Assembly (NCBI GenBank): GCA_947475125.1
Contig: CANJMX010000057.1
Location: 1-8,787 of the forward strand
Reading direction: 5' to 3'
Length of the DNA: 8,787 bases
DNA from: Actinomycetota bacterium
GTDB taxonomy: Bacteria; Actinomycetota; Thermoleophilia; Miltoncostaeales; Miltoncostaeaceae
In this document: positions 1-6,787 of the stretch, piece by piece
Numbering within the stretch: the first letter of the stretch is position 1
Layout of the letters: each line of letters starts with the position of its first letter
The notes under the pieces: generated by a model
The model's input: the letters and a program-made list of their open reading frames with translations, nothing else
What the model was told of the DNA's origin: nothing
Database searches by the model: none
Position numbers and translations under genes: made by a program

Positions 1-163
1 GTTCGCGTCCGGCGATCATCTCGGTTGTCAGGGTCCGGTGCTGCACTCGGAAAGTTATGGATGTCCCGCTCCTGCTCCATCGGGGCGTTCCCCGATCTTG
101 TTGCGGATTTGCCGCACCCCGTACAGCACACGACCGGGGCACCAGCCGCGCAAGACTGGGGGC
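1..163. other. Region upstream of the photolyase gene, no gene recognised
   Basis: This leading stretch is open in more than one frame, as GC-rich DNA often is, but none of the translations resembles a protein I know. The photolyase frame stays open to the left edge (a GTG at 38 is in frame), yet the extra residues are low-complexity and precede the family's normal N-terminus. It should contain the promoter of the photolyase operon. A weak candidate is TTGTTG at 98-103 and TACAGC at 122-127 with an 18-base spacer; this is far from convincing. No hairpin, operator or RNA gene was recognised. Confidence 0.4.
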
Positions 164-1576
164 GTGAGCGACCGTCCCGTCACCGTCATGTGGTTCAGGC
201 GCGACCTGCGCGTGGACGACCACCCGGCGCTCGCCGCCGCTGCCGCGCGGGGTGACGTAGTTGCCCTGTGGGTCGCCGACCCCGACATTCTTGGTGCTCC
301 ACACCACCGGTCCCCTGTGCGGCTGCGCTTCCTGCGGGCGTGTCTCGAGGCACTCGATGCGCAACTGACTGCCCTCGGTATGCCGTTGGTCGTACGAAAT
401 GGCTCACCCACCGACGTGCTCCCCGTGGTGGCTGCCCAGGCCGGCGCCGATCGTGTGTATGCCACCGGGGACGTCACTCCGTATTCGGCGCGCCGGGATG
501 AGGCCGTGAGTGCCGCGCTCGGTCGGGATGGTGTGGCGTTTGCCTGCATCGGGGGCCCGTGGCGCGTGGGGCCTGATGCACTCGCGGGGTCATCCGGCAA
601 CGGATATCTGGTGTTCACACCATTCTTCCGCGCGTGGGATGCCATCCCGGTGGACGCGCGCATCGCAACCCCTGATGTGCTCGCCGGACCGCGCCTGCCG
701 TCTGATGGGCTCGACGTACTTCCCGTTGGTGCGCCGGCGGTGCCAGCTGGCCCCACGGCTGCCCGGGCCCGGCTCGAGGACTTCATCCAAAGTGGCGCCG
801 TGGATCGCTACGGCGACCTACGGGACGACATGGCGTCCGACGCCACCTCGCATCTGTCTGCCGACCTTCGTATGGGTGTCCTCTCGCCGGCACAGGTGGG
901 CAGGGCAATCGGCGCGGGGGACGGCGTGCTCGCAACCCGCCAGGCCTTCTGGCGGCAGTTGGCGTGGCGCGACTTCTACGCCCATCACATGCAGCGTCAT
1001 CCGGTTGTGGCGCGGGCGGCGATGAACGAGAAGTTTCGGGGGATCCGCTGGGACGATGCCCCCGCGGCCCTGGATGCCTGGCGCAAGGGGTGCACCGGGT
1101 TTCCCCTTGCGGATGCGGGGATGCGCCAGATGGCGGCGACCGGGTGGATGCACAACCGGGCGCGCATGGTGTGCGCGAGTGTGCTGGTGAAGGATCTGCT
1201 GCTCGACTGGCGCCGCGGCGAGGCCGTGTTCATGCGCGGTCTGGTGGATGGCGACCCGGCAAACAACAACGGCGGGTGGCAGTGGACGGCGGGTACGGGT
1301 ACCGACGCCGCGCCGTACTTCCGCGTGTTCAATCCCTTTCTGCAGGCAAAGCGATTTGATCCGACCGGCGCGTACGTGCGCCGCTGGGTACCGGAACTGG
1401 CCGACGTGCCCGACCGCTACATCCATGAGCCGTGGACCATGCCCGAGGAGGTGCAGGTGGAAGCTGGGTGCCGCATTGGTACGGACTACCCCGAACCCAT
1501 CGTGGATCACGCGACCCGAAGGGTGGAGGCCATTGAGCGCTACAAGTCCGCCGCTGAGCGGATGGGAGTCGCATGA
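164..1576 (+). CDS. phr: Deoxyribodipyrimidine photolyase (class I CPD photolyase)
   Basis: This flavoenzyme uses blue or near-UV light to split cyclobutane pyrimidine dimers in DNA. The 470-residue product matches the family's usual 450-480. The N-terminal alpha/beta antenna domain opens with VMWFRRDLRVDDHPAL. The FAD-binding helical domain includes Y216, TSHLS (228-232), WMHNR (from W328), NNNGGWQW and TGTDAAPYFRVFNP. The electron-transfer tryptophan triad of E. coli PhrB (W306, W359, W382) is matched by W296, W349 and W372 with a constant offset of 10, and N378 by N368, so photoreduction and repair should be intact. The antenna cofactor (MTHF or 8-HDF) cannot be decided by eye. The GTG at 164 was chosen because the first beta strand begins a few residues later. 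A GGGGG run lies only one base upstream, so the Shine-Dalgarno is poor, and ATG 188 is a less likely alternative. It is first in an operon with the next two genes. A cryptochrome-like sensory role cannot be excluded but is less likely. Confidence 0.95.
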   Translation: MSDRPVTVMWFRRDLRVDDHPALAAAAARGDVVALWVADPDILGAPHHRSPVRLRFLRACLEALDAQLTALGMPLVVRNGSPTDVLPVVAAQAGADRVYATGDVTPYSARRDEAVSAALGRDGVAFACIGGPWRVGPDALAGSSGNGYLVFTPFFRAWDAIPVDARIATPDVLAGPRLPSDGLDVLPVGAPAVPAGPTAARARLEDFIQSGAVDRYGDLRDDMASDATSHLSADLRMGVLSPAQVGRAIGAGDGVLATRQAFWRQLAWRDFYAHHMQRHPVVARAAMNEKFRGIRWDDAPAALDAWRKGCTGFPLADAGMRQMAATGWMHNRARMVCASVLVKDLLLDWRRGEAVFMRGLVDGDPANNNGGWQWTAGTGTDAAPYFRVFNPFLQAKRFDPTGAYVRRWVPELADVPDRYIHEPWTMPEEVQVEAGCRIGTDYPEPIVDHATRRVEAIERYKSAAERMGVA

Positions 1577-3033
1577 GTGAAGAGGGAAAGAATCGGCGGG
1601 TGATGATGACGGGTGCCACGGGCTATGTGGGCGGTCGCCTGCTGCACCGCCTGGAGCAGGCTGGCCTGGGGATAACCTGCCTGGCACGTCATCCACAGGT
1701 GCTTGCGCCCAGGGTTCATGGGGCAACACGCATCGTCCAGGGCGATCTTGTGACAGGAATGGGACTCGACGAGGCCATGGCTGGCGCCGACACGGCGTTC
1801 TACATGGTGCACTCGATGGGCGCTCAGGGTGACTACCTCGCGGCCGACCGGGCAGCAGCACGCAACTTCGGTGATGCCGCTCGCCGTCAGGGCGTTCGGC
1901 GCATCGTGTACCTGGGAGCCCTTGGTTCGGGCACATACATGTCGCCGCATCTCGAGAGCCGTCAGGAGGTCGGGCGCATTCTCAGGGAGTGCGGGGTGCC
2001 CACCATCGAGCTGCGTGCGTCAGTCATTATCGGCTCGGGCAGCCTGTCGTTTGAGATGGTGCGCGCGCTGGTGGATCGGCTCCCTGTGATGGTGTGGCCC
2101 AAGTGGGTGGACACCCCCACTCAGCCCATCGGCATCGAGGACATCATCGAGTACCTCGTGCAGGCACCCGACGTTGACCTGCCCGAGAGCATGGTGGTCG
2201 AGATCGGCGGTACTGATCTCGTCTCCTATGGAGATCTGCTCCGCGGCTATGCACGGGTCATCGGCCTGCGACGCTTCTTTATTCGGGTGCCGGTGCTCAC
2301 CCCGCGGCTGTCAAGTCTCTGGCTCATGCTCGTGACGCCTGTGTACGCGAAGGTTGGCCGTCAGCTTGTCGAGGGGCTCCGCGCGCCCACGGTCGTAAGC
2401 GATGACCGCGCGCGTCGGATGTTCGCCATCACCCCGATGGGCATGATCGAGCAGATCGAGCGTGCGCTCCTCAACGAAGATCATGAGTTCGCGGAGACCC
2501 GCTGGTCGGATGCGATGTCATCGGTGGGGCAGGACGACCTCGCATGGGGTGGCGCACGCAAGGGCTCGCGCATGGTTGACGCGCGATCGGCGTTTGTGCC
2601 CGTGCCACCTGACCGCGCATTCGCACCCATCCAGCGTATCGGTGGCGAGCAGGGCTGGTACCACGCCAACTGGATGTGGGACCTGCGGGGATTCCTCGAC
2701 CTGCCGTTCGGTGGCGCCGGCACCCGTCGTGGGCGACGTGACCCTGAGCATCTGGTGGTGGGCGATACCCTCGACTTCTGGCGGGTGGAGGCCATCGAAC
2801 CCGGCCGGCTCCTTCGGCTGCATGCCGAGATGGCGCTTCCCGGCCGCGCCTGGCTGCAGTTTGAGGTGCAGGAGGTGCCCAACGGATCGATCATTCATCA
2901 GACCGCGCTCTACGACCCGCGTGGCCTCCTGGGGCGGGCCTACTGGTACATGGTCTGGCCATTTCACAAGTTTGTATTTGGCGGGATGCTGCGAAACATC
3001 GGGCGTGCGGCGAGGAAGAAGCCGGGCCGATGA
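1573..3033 (+). CDS. Atypical SDR-family NAD(P)-binding protein with C-terminal DUF2867 (YbjT-like)
   Basis: The product has 486 residues and two parts. The N-terminal half is a Rossmann domain of the atypical/extended short-chain dehydrogenase type: the dinucleotide motif TGATGYVGG lies at residues 13-21, followed by FYMVHSMG and RRIVYLGALGSG. The classical catalytic YxxxK is not evident; the equivalent stretch reads SPHLESRQEVGR. The protein may therefore bind NAD(P) without being a typical dehydrogenase. The C-terminal part, about residues 330-480, looks like DUF2867, with GWYHANWMWDLRGFLD starting at 361, then GDTLDFWRVE and a basic tail. Its length and layout resemble E. coli YbjT (from memory). 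Substrate and reaction are unknown. The ATG overlaps the photolyase stop (ATGA, 1573-1576), and GGGAG at 1564-1568 is a usable ribosome site, so it is translated with phr. It overlaps the next gene in the same way. The family assignment is firm and the function open. Confidence 0.88.
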   Translation: MSEEGKNRRVMMTGATGYVGGRLLHRLEQAGLGITCLARHPQVLAPRVHGATRIVQGDLVTGMGLDEAMAGADTAFYMVHSMGAQGDYLAADRAAARNFGDAARRQGVRRIVYLGALGSGTYMSPHLESRQEVGRILRECGVPTIELRASVIIGSGSLSFEMVRALVDRLPVMVWPKWVDTPTQPIGIEDIIEYLVQAPDVDLPESMVVEIGGTDLVSYGDLLRGYARVIGLRRFFIRVPVLTPRLSSLWLMLVTPVYAKVGRQLVEGLRAPTVVSDDRARRMFAITPMGMIEQIERALLNEDHEFAETRWSDAMSSVGQDDLAWGGARKGSRMVDARSAFVPVPPDRAFAPIQRIGGEQGWYHANWMWDLRGFLDLPFGGAGTRRGRRDPEHLVVGDTLDFWRVEAIEPGRLLRLHAEMALPGRAWLQFEVQEVPNGSIIHQTALYDPRGLLGRAYWYMVWPFHKFVFGGMLRNIGRAARKKPGR

Positions 3034-3962
3034 GGGTGGCGGTGATCGGCGCGGGTATCGCCGGTCTGGTGGCGGCACGCGATCTGGCGGCCGGCGGGCA
3101 CGAGGTGCTGGTGATCGAGAAGAGCCGTGGACTGGGCGGGCGCATGGCCGCCCGGCGCGTGGAGGGCATGGTGCTGGACCACGGCCTGCCGGTGCTTGAG
3201 GTGCCATCTGGTGGGGTGCTCGCAGGCCTCGTGCGCGATCTGGCAGCTGACGGGCTGGTGCACCTCGACGGCGATGCGGTTGCGTGGCCTGCGGGCATGA
3301 CCGTGCTGCCCAAGGCGATGGCTGGTGCAGTTGAGGTGCTTCTGGGCACGCGGGTCTCGGCGCTTCGCGAGAGCGGGCAGGGCATTGAGATTGCGCAGGA
3401 TCAGGGCAACACGATCCGCATGGTGGACGCGGTCGTCATCACCGCTCCGGCACCTCAGGCGGCTGAGCTTCTCGCCACGCTTCCCGATGCCGTGGCGCAA
3501 GCCGATGCACTGCGCGCGGTGGAGTACGACCCCGCCGTCATGGTGCTGGCAGGTCTCTCCATCGATGAGCCCAGCTGGCTTGCCGCGCGACCCGACTCCA
3601 GCCCGATCGCATACGTCATCAATGAGGCCGTGAAGGGGCGCGCTCCCACAGGTGGCGTGATCCCGGTGGTGATCAGACTGCGCCCCGACGACAGCGCCCG
3701 GCTGTTTGACGCCACCGACGACACCGTGCTGGGTGAGGTACTGCCCGCACTCGCCGGGGTGATGGGGCACGTGGCACCCGCCGTATGGACGCAGGTGAAG
3801 CGCTGGCGCTATGCGACTGCGCGCAGTCGCATCAACCAAGAGGCGATCAACCCGGCCAGCTCACGCGTGATCATCGCGGGCGACGCCGTTGCGGCGGGCT
3901 CGAGCGTTGAGGACGTCGCGCGGACCGGTCAGTGGGCCGCGCGACGCCTTCTCGGCGGGTAA
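3030..3962 (+). CDS. Renalase-like FAD-dependent oxidoreductase
   Basis: The product is a 310-residue flavoprotein of the p-hydroxybenzoate hydroxylase/amine oxidase fold. The N-terminus has the ADP-binding motif VIGAGIAG (GxGxxG at 7-12), the ribose-binding acid E30, and KSRGLGGRMAARR at 31-43, a signature of bacterial renalase-like proteins, followed by DHG. Near the C-terminus, WRYATARSR and the second FAD contact IIAGDAV (G284-D285) complete the cofactor site. The length fits renalase-type enzymes (about 310-340). Bacterial renalases oxidise mis-reduced dihydropyridine forms of NAD(P)H; whether this one does is not shown. It is predicted cytosolic, with no signal peptide. The start ATG overlaps the stop of the SDR gene (ATGA at 3030-3033), with a purine-rich run at 3012-3021 upstream. 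It ends the photolyase operon and its TAA directly abuts the stop codon of the opposing gene. A more general FAD-dependent amine oxidase is the main alternative. Confidence 0.85.
   Translation: MRVAVIGAGIAGLVAARDLAAGGHEVLVIEKSRGLGGRMAARRVEGMVLDHGLPVLEVPSGGVLAGLVRDLAADGLVHLDGDAVAWPAGMTVLPKAMAGAVEVLLGTRVSALRESGQGIEIAQDQGNTIRMVDAVVITAPAPQAAELLATLPDAVAQADALRAVEYDPAVMVLAGLSIDEPSWLAARPDSSPIAYVINEAVKGRAPTGGVIPVVIRLRPDDSARLFDATDDTVLGEVLPALAGVMGHVAPAVWTQVKRWRYATARSRINQEAINPASSRVIIAGDAVAAGSSVEDVARTGQWAARRLLGG
3914..3946. repeat. 10-bp perfect inverted repeat at the convergent gene ends
   Basis: CGTCGCGCGG at 3914-3923 is the exact reverse complement of CCGCGCGACG at 3937-3946, with a 13-base loop that can pair a little further after an A/G mismatch. 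It lies inside the last codons of the FAD gene, 14 bases before its TAA. No run of T follows on either strand, so it is not a standard intrinsic terminator. It may still slow or end transcription from both sides, since there is no intergenic DNA here to hold one. It could also be a chance product of GC-rich coding sequence. Confidence 0.4.
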
Positions 3963-5048
3963 TCAGCCCTCGTCGGTGACGTCCGCGCCGGGCTCATCAG
4001 CCGGTGCGGTGGGCTCGGCCTCCATGGCCGGAGTGGTACCGGGCTCGGCCACGGCGGGGTCGTTCGTGACAGGCGGCGCCGGGTAGGAGATCTCTTCCAC
4101 ACGTTCGACTCCATCGACGTCGCCATCGGCGGAGTACGACTCACGCAGGGTGCGAAGTTCGTCTGCTGCGCGCGGGTTCCCCAGGGCTTGAGCGGCCGAC
4201 AGCGCCGTCTCGGCCTCTTCGAGAAGTCCCAGATCCACCAGCACCTTGCCGAACGCGTACTGCACGCCGCCATCAGCGGGTGCTGCGCTCACTGCGGCAC
4301 GCCCCGCGGCCTCGGCGGCGGGCAGGTCGCCCGAGTCGGTGAGGGCGGTGATGAGGCTGATGCGTGCGTCGGTGCGCTGCGGGTCGGCATCGATCGCGCG
4401 ACGAAGCAATGCGATGGCGCGGTCGGTCTCGCCAATGCCCCGGAGGGATGCACCTGCCCGGGTGAGCGTGTCGGCTGAATCGTCGAGTTCCACCGCGCGG
4501 TCGGCGAATGCGATTGCCACGGCCACATTGCCGTCAGCCCCTTCCAGGCTGCGGAGCGCCTCCTCCACATCGGTCACCTGCGTGGCCTGCAGCACGGCAT
4601 GTGCGCTGTCGCCGGCTTCCACCTTCTTGACGGCTGCCTTGCGCTTGCGGGGTGCTGGCGCGGGCTTGGGCGGATCGATGACGACGGGCACCACACGCTG
4701 TGCCTCGCGCTTGGCCAGCTGGTCGCGGGCCGCGTGCAGCTTGCGTACGCGGACACGCGACTCCACCGCGCGGTCCACGGCTGCGGCCTTGCGGGCGAGG
4801 GCCGCGTCGTAGTCGGCGCGGATCTCGGGGTCGGTGATGAGTGCACGCTCGCTCCAGGCGAGCCAGTGCATCTCTGCGTCGCGCACAGCGGCGCGCATGG
4901 GTGTCTCTTCGACCCATTCGGTGCGCGTTGCGATGGCCGCCGTGATCGTCGCGTCATCTGCGTCCCTCGGGATGTCGAGCATCTCGTAGAGGTCGCGCTC
5001 CATCAATGCGCGAACCAGCGCCGCGCGCTTGGGATCTGTCGTCGCCAT
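3963..5048 (-). CDS. J-like domain and tetratricopeptide-repeat protein
   Basis: The product has 361 residues. Residues about 14-86 resemble a DnaJ J-domain: LYEMLDIPRDADDATI (20-35) corresponds to the first helices, and ALITDPEIRADYDAALA (69-85) to the last helix. The HPD motif needed to stimulate DnaK is absent between them, so this is a J-like fold and not a functional Hsp40 J-domain. A basic Lys/Arg/Pro linker follows (PAPRKRKAAVKK). The central to C-terminal part holds about three or four TPR-like helical pairs (for example AFADRAVELDDSADTLTRAG and TDRAIALLRRAIDADPQRTD), suited to protein-protein contacts. The last 45 or so residues are acidic and rich in Pro/Ala/Glu, probably disordered. 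There is no signal peptide or membrane segment. The ATG at 5048 was chosen over an upstream in-frame start because AGAGGAG sits five bases before it. It is the last gene of a leftward operon and translationally coupled to the FnIII gene. No specific function is recognised. Confidence 0.82.
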   Translation of the reverse strand: MATTDPKRAALVRALMERDLYEMLDIPRDADDATITAAIATRTEWVEETPMRAAVRDAEMHWLAWSERALITDPEIRADYDAALARKAAAVDRAVESRVRVRKLHAARDQLAKREAQRVVPVVIDPPKPAPAPRKRKAAVKKVEAGDSAHAVLQATQVTDVEEALRSLEGADGNVAVAIAFADRAVELDDSADTLTRAGASLRGIGETDRAIALLRRAIDADPQRTDARISLITALTDSGDLPAAEAAGRAAVSAAPADGGVQYAFGKVLVDLGLLEEAETALSAAQALGNPRAADELRTLRESYSADGDVDGVERVEEISYPAPPVTNDPAVAEPGTTPAMEAEPTAPADEPGADVTDEG

Positions 5049-5053
5049 GGCCA

Positions 5054-5060
5054 CTCCTCT
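5054..5060 (-). promoter_or_regulatory. Strong Shine-Dalgarno of the J-like/TPR gene, overlapping the upstream stop
   Basis: On the minus strand AGAGGAG lies five bases before the ATG at 5048. Its first two bases are also the last two of the TAG stop (5061-5059) of the preceding FnIII-like gene. A ribosome ending that gene stands on this site, so coupled translation is expected. It also fixes the start of the TPR gene at 5048 and excludes the longer reading. Confidence 0.8.
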
Positions 5061-5454
5061 AGCGCTTCGTCGTGAGGAACACAGTTGTCCCCGGAGATGT
5101 CTTCTTGCCGCCGTTGACCGCAATGGCCCTGACGGTGTACCTGGTCCCGGGCTTCAACCCGGTGACCGTCTTTCGCAGCGTCGCGAGAGGCGCGCGCGCG
5201 GCAACGGTGCCGAGCGTCACTGTACGGGTTGACCGCTTCGTGGTGATCTTCAGGCTCACGCGCACCGCAACGCCATTGGGGGCGACCAGCGCCCCGAGTC
5301 GTGCGCTCGTCTTGGTGACCTTGGCGGGCTTGAGCGTGCGGACATCAGCCCGCGTGTTGTATGAACCCGCCGCCAGCACCGCCGTGGGTGCCGCAATCGC
5401 CGCCGCGGCAAGCGTTGCCGCCGCGATCCGAATGGTCGTGCCCCGTACTGTCAT
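5059..5454 (-). CDS. Small exported protein with one fibronectin type III-like domain
   Basis: The product has 131 residues. The N-terminus is a clear Sec signal peptide: basic start (MTVRGTTIR), an Ala-rich hydrophobic core to about residue 27, and a likely signal peptidase I site after A28 or A29 (VLAA-GSY). The mature protein of about 102 residues looks like a single beta-sandwich FnIII-type domain. It has the pattern ARLGALVAPNG, then VTGLKPGTRYTVRAIAVN and TTVFLTTK, in the style of exported FnIII modules seen in some actinobacteria. It has no cysteine, no LPxTG and no second membrane anchor, so it should be free outside the membrane. It is strongly basic. The ATG at 5454 is preceded by AGGGAG with a five-base gap, which favours it over the longer in-frame start. 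It lies between the MFS gene, 76 bases upstream, and the TPR gene, 10 bases downstream. Binding partner and role are unknown. Confidence 0.78.
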   Translation of the reverse strand: MTVRGTTIRIAAATLAAAAIAAPTAVLAAGSYNTRADVRTLKPAKVTKTSARLGALVAPNGVAVRVSLKITTKRSTRTVTLGTVAARAPLATLRKTVTGLKPGTRYTVRAIAVNGGKKTSPGTTVFLTTKR

Positions 5455-5468
5455 CCGCGCTCCCTGTT

Positions 5469-5500
5469 CGCTCGCCTGCCCGCGGCATGGTAGGCGAGCG
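5469..5500. repeat. Inverted repeat (hairpin) between the MFS and FnIII-like genes
   Basis: CGCTCGCCT at 5469-5477 pairs perfectly with AGGCGAGCG at 5492-5500. Inside it, a further G·U and two C-G pairs (5478-5480 with 5489-5491) leave an eight-base loop. On the minus-strand transcript it lies 30 bases after the MFS stop and ends just before the AGGGAG ribosome site of the FnIII gene. No T-run follows, so it is not a classical Rho-independent terminator. It may act as an RNA stability element, a partial terminator or a translational control element. Confidence 0.5.
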
Positions 5501-5530
5501 CGCACCCCCCGGGTCCCGATGACGTCGCGG

Positions 5531-6715
5531 CTACTCCGCCCTGGGCAGCAGGCGGGCGATCAGCACCAGCCCGATTGCCACGATCACTGCGACTGCAATG
5601 CACACGCCGATGAACGGCATTACCGCGGCGAGCAGGCCACCGATGACTGGTCCAAGGACGAATCCCAGCGCGAACACCATCACCATGGCGCCTGCGCTGA
5701 TGCCGTAGCTCCCCGCCATGCCCATCTCGTCGATCGCGTGCGTGAAGAGCGGGCCTGCCGGCGCAGCCATCACCGCCGTGCCCAGAAGAAGAATGGCCAA
5801 CGCCACTGTCACCCACCATGCCGGGCCGATCGCAATGAGCGGCAGCGTGATGACGGTGACCACGCCGCCGACCAGGATCGGCGTGCGCCGCCCTGTCATG
5901 TCGGACCACTTGCCGCCGAGCGGGGCACCGAGAAACAGCGACGCGGTGCCCAGCGAGACCACCAGGCCGATTGCGGCCGATCCAAGAAGCAGTCGCTCGG
6001 TGAGGTTGAGCGGGAGGAGCGACTCGACCATGCCCTCCACGATGGCCAGAAGGATGAGCGCCACCGCCCCTGCACGTGCACCGGCCGATCGGCCCAGCGC
6101 GCGCAGCGTGCGGAACATGCCCGGTGCCGCGCGCCGCCGTACGACCGTCTCCGGGACCGGAATGGCCCACACGATCAGTATCAGCGGGAAGATTGCGAAG
6201 ATCAGGAACGTCTCGGTGAGGCCGACCGATTCGATGAGCACACCCGAGAGCAGCGGGGCCATGAGCCCGGCTCCACCCCCGGCGGTCTCGGTGAGCCCCA
6301 GCCGCAACCCCATCTGGTCTGGTGGGTACACGTCGCTCACATATGCGAGTGCCCCGGTCCAGGTGACGGCGCTCGCCCCGCCGAGTACCCCGCGGGCGAG
6401 GGTGAGGGTGTACGGATCCCGTGCGATGGCAAAGCCCACTCCCGCGAGTGCCAGCAGCGCTGCGCCGGTGATGATTGCGGGCTTGCGACCGATGCGATCG
6501 ACCCATCTCGCGGCGAATGGCGCCACCACGAGCTGCGCAATGGGGAACGCGGCGAAGATGAGCGCCACGCCGGTGTCGGACAGGCCCAGATCGCGCTGGT
6601 ACACCGGCAGCGCCGGAACGATGGCGCTGAACATGAGCGTGTCGACGGCGATCGCCGCCATGGCGAGCAGGAAGACCCGCGTGCGATCGGGGTGGGCGGA
6701 TGTGGCCATTGGCAT
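5531..6715 (-). CDS. Major facilitator superfamily transporter (DHA1-type exporter-like)
   Basis: The product is an integral membrane protein of about 394 residues with about 12 hydrophobic segments, the normal MFS size. TM1 contains AVDTLMFSAIVPALP, typical of drug:H+ antiporters and vesicular-amine-transporter relatives, with an acidic D25 in the membrane. The conserved loop 2-3 motif A is present as AARWVDRIGRKP (about 68-79) and is echoed in the second half as GGKWSDMTGRRTP, as expected from the internal duplication. Substrate cannot be told from the sequence; efflux of small drugs or metabolites is likely from the family. Two adjacent ATGs (6715 and 6709) are possible starts. Neither has a clear Shine-Dalgarno, so the mRNA may be leaderless, and an ATG at 6781 would add an Arg-rich extension unlike the family. 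It is divergent from the PAC2 gene and probably first in a leftward run with the FnIII and TPR genes. Confidence 0.88.
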   Translation of the reverse strand: MPMATSAHPDRTRVFLLAMAAIAVDTLMFSAIVPALPVYQRDLGLSDTGVALIFAAFPIAQLVVAPFAARWVDRIGRKPAIITGAALLALAGVGFAIARDPYTLTLARGVLGGASAVTWTGALAYVSDVYPPDQMGLRLGLTETAGGGAGLMAPLLSGVLIESVGLTETFLIFAIFPLILIVWAIPVPETVVRRRAAPGMFRTLRALGRSAGARAGAVALILLAIVEGMVESLLPLNLTERLLLGSAAIGLVVSLGTASLFLGAPLGGKWSDMTGRRTPILVGGVVTVITLPLIAIGPAWWVTVALAILLLGTAVMAAPAGPLFTHAIDEMGMAGSYGISAGAMVMVFALGFVLGPVIGGLLAAVMPFIGVCIAVAVIVAIGLVLIARLLPRAE

Positions 6716-6787
6716 CGGTACCACGGTAGCGACCACGTGATGCCGCTCCCGACCGCGAACCGGCCCCGCACCTGTCACCATGGCGGC
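6716..6787. promoter_or_regulatory. Divergent promoter region between MFS and PAC2 genes
   Basis: These 72 bases must carry the start signals of both diverging genes. No convincing -35/-10 pair is visible, and neither start has a good Shine-Dalgarno. Small symmetric sites are present: TACC-AC-GGTA at 6719-6728 and the palindrome CACGTG at 6734-6739. Either might be an operator half-site set, but both are short enough to be chance. Confidence 0.35.

Noticed and set aside
98..127. TTGTTG and TACAGC as a sigma70-type promoter for the photolyase operon.
   Set aside because: Both hexamers match the consensus poorly, and the -10 candidate lacks the key final T; it is mentioned only as a weak possibility.
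38..163. N-terminal extension of the photolyase from GTG 38.
   Set aside because: The 42 extra residues match nothing in the family, whose first beta strand normally starts a few residues after the initiator, as it does from GTG 164.
818..1936. A 372-codon minus-strand open frame across the photolyase and SDR genes.
   Set aside because: It is antisense to two well-supported genes, and its His/Pro/Arg-rich composition is typical of a shadow frame in GC-rich DNA.
5049..5123. Longer start for the J-like/TPR gene at 5123.
   Set aside because: It would overlap the FnIII gene by about 65 bases and add an Arg/Ser-rich leader, while ATG 5048 has an excellent Shine-Dalgarno.
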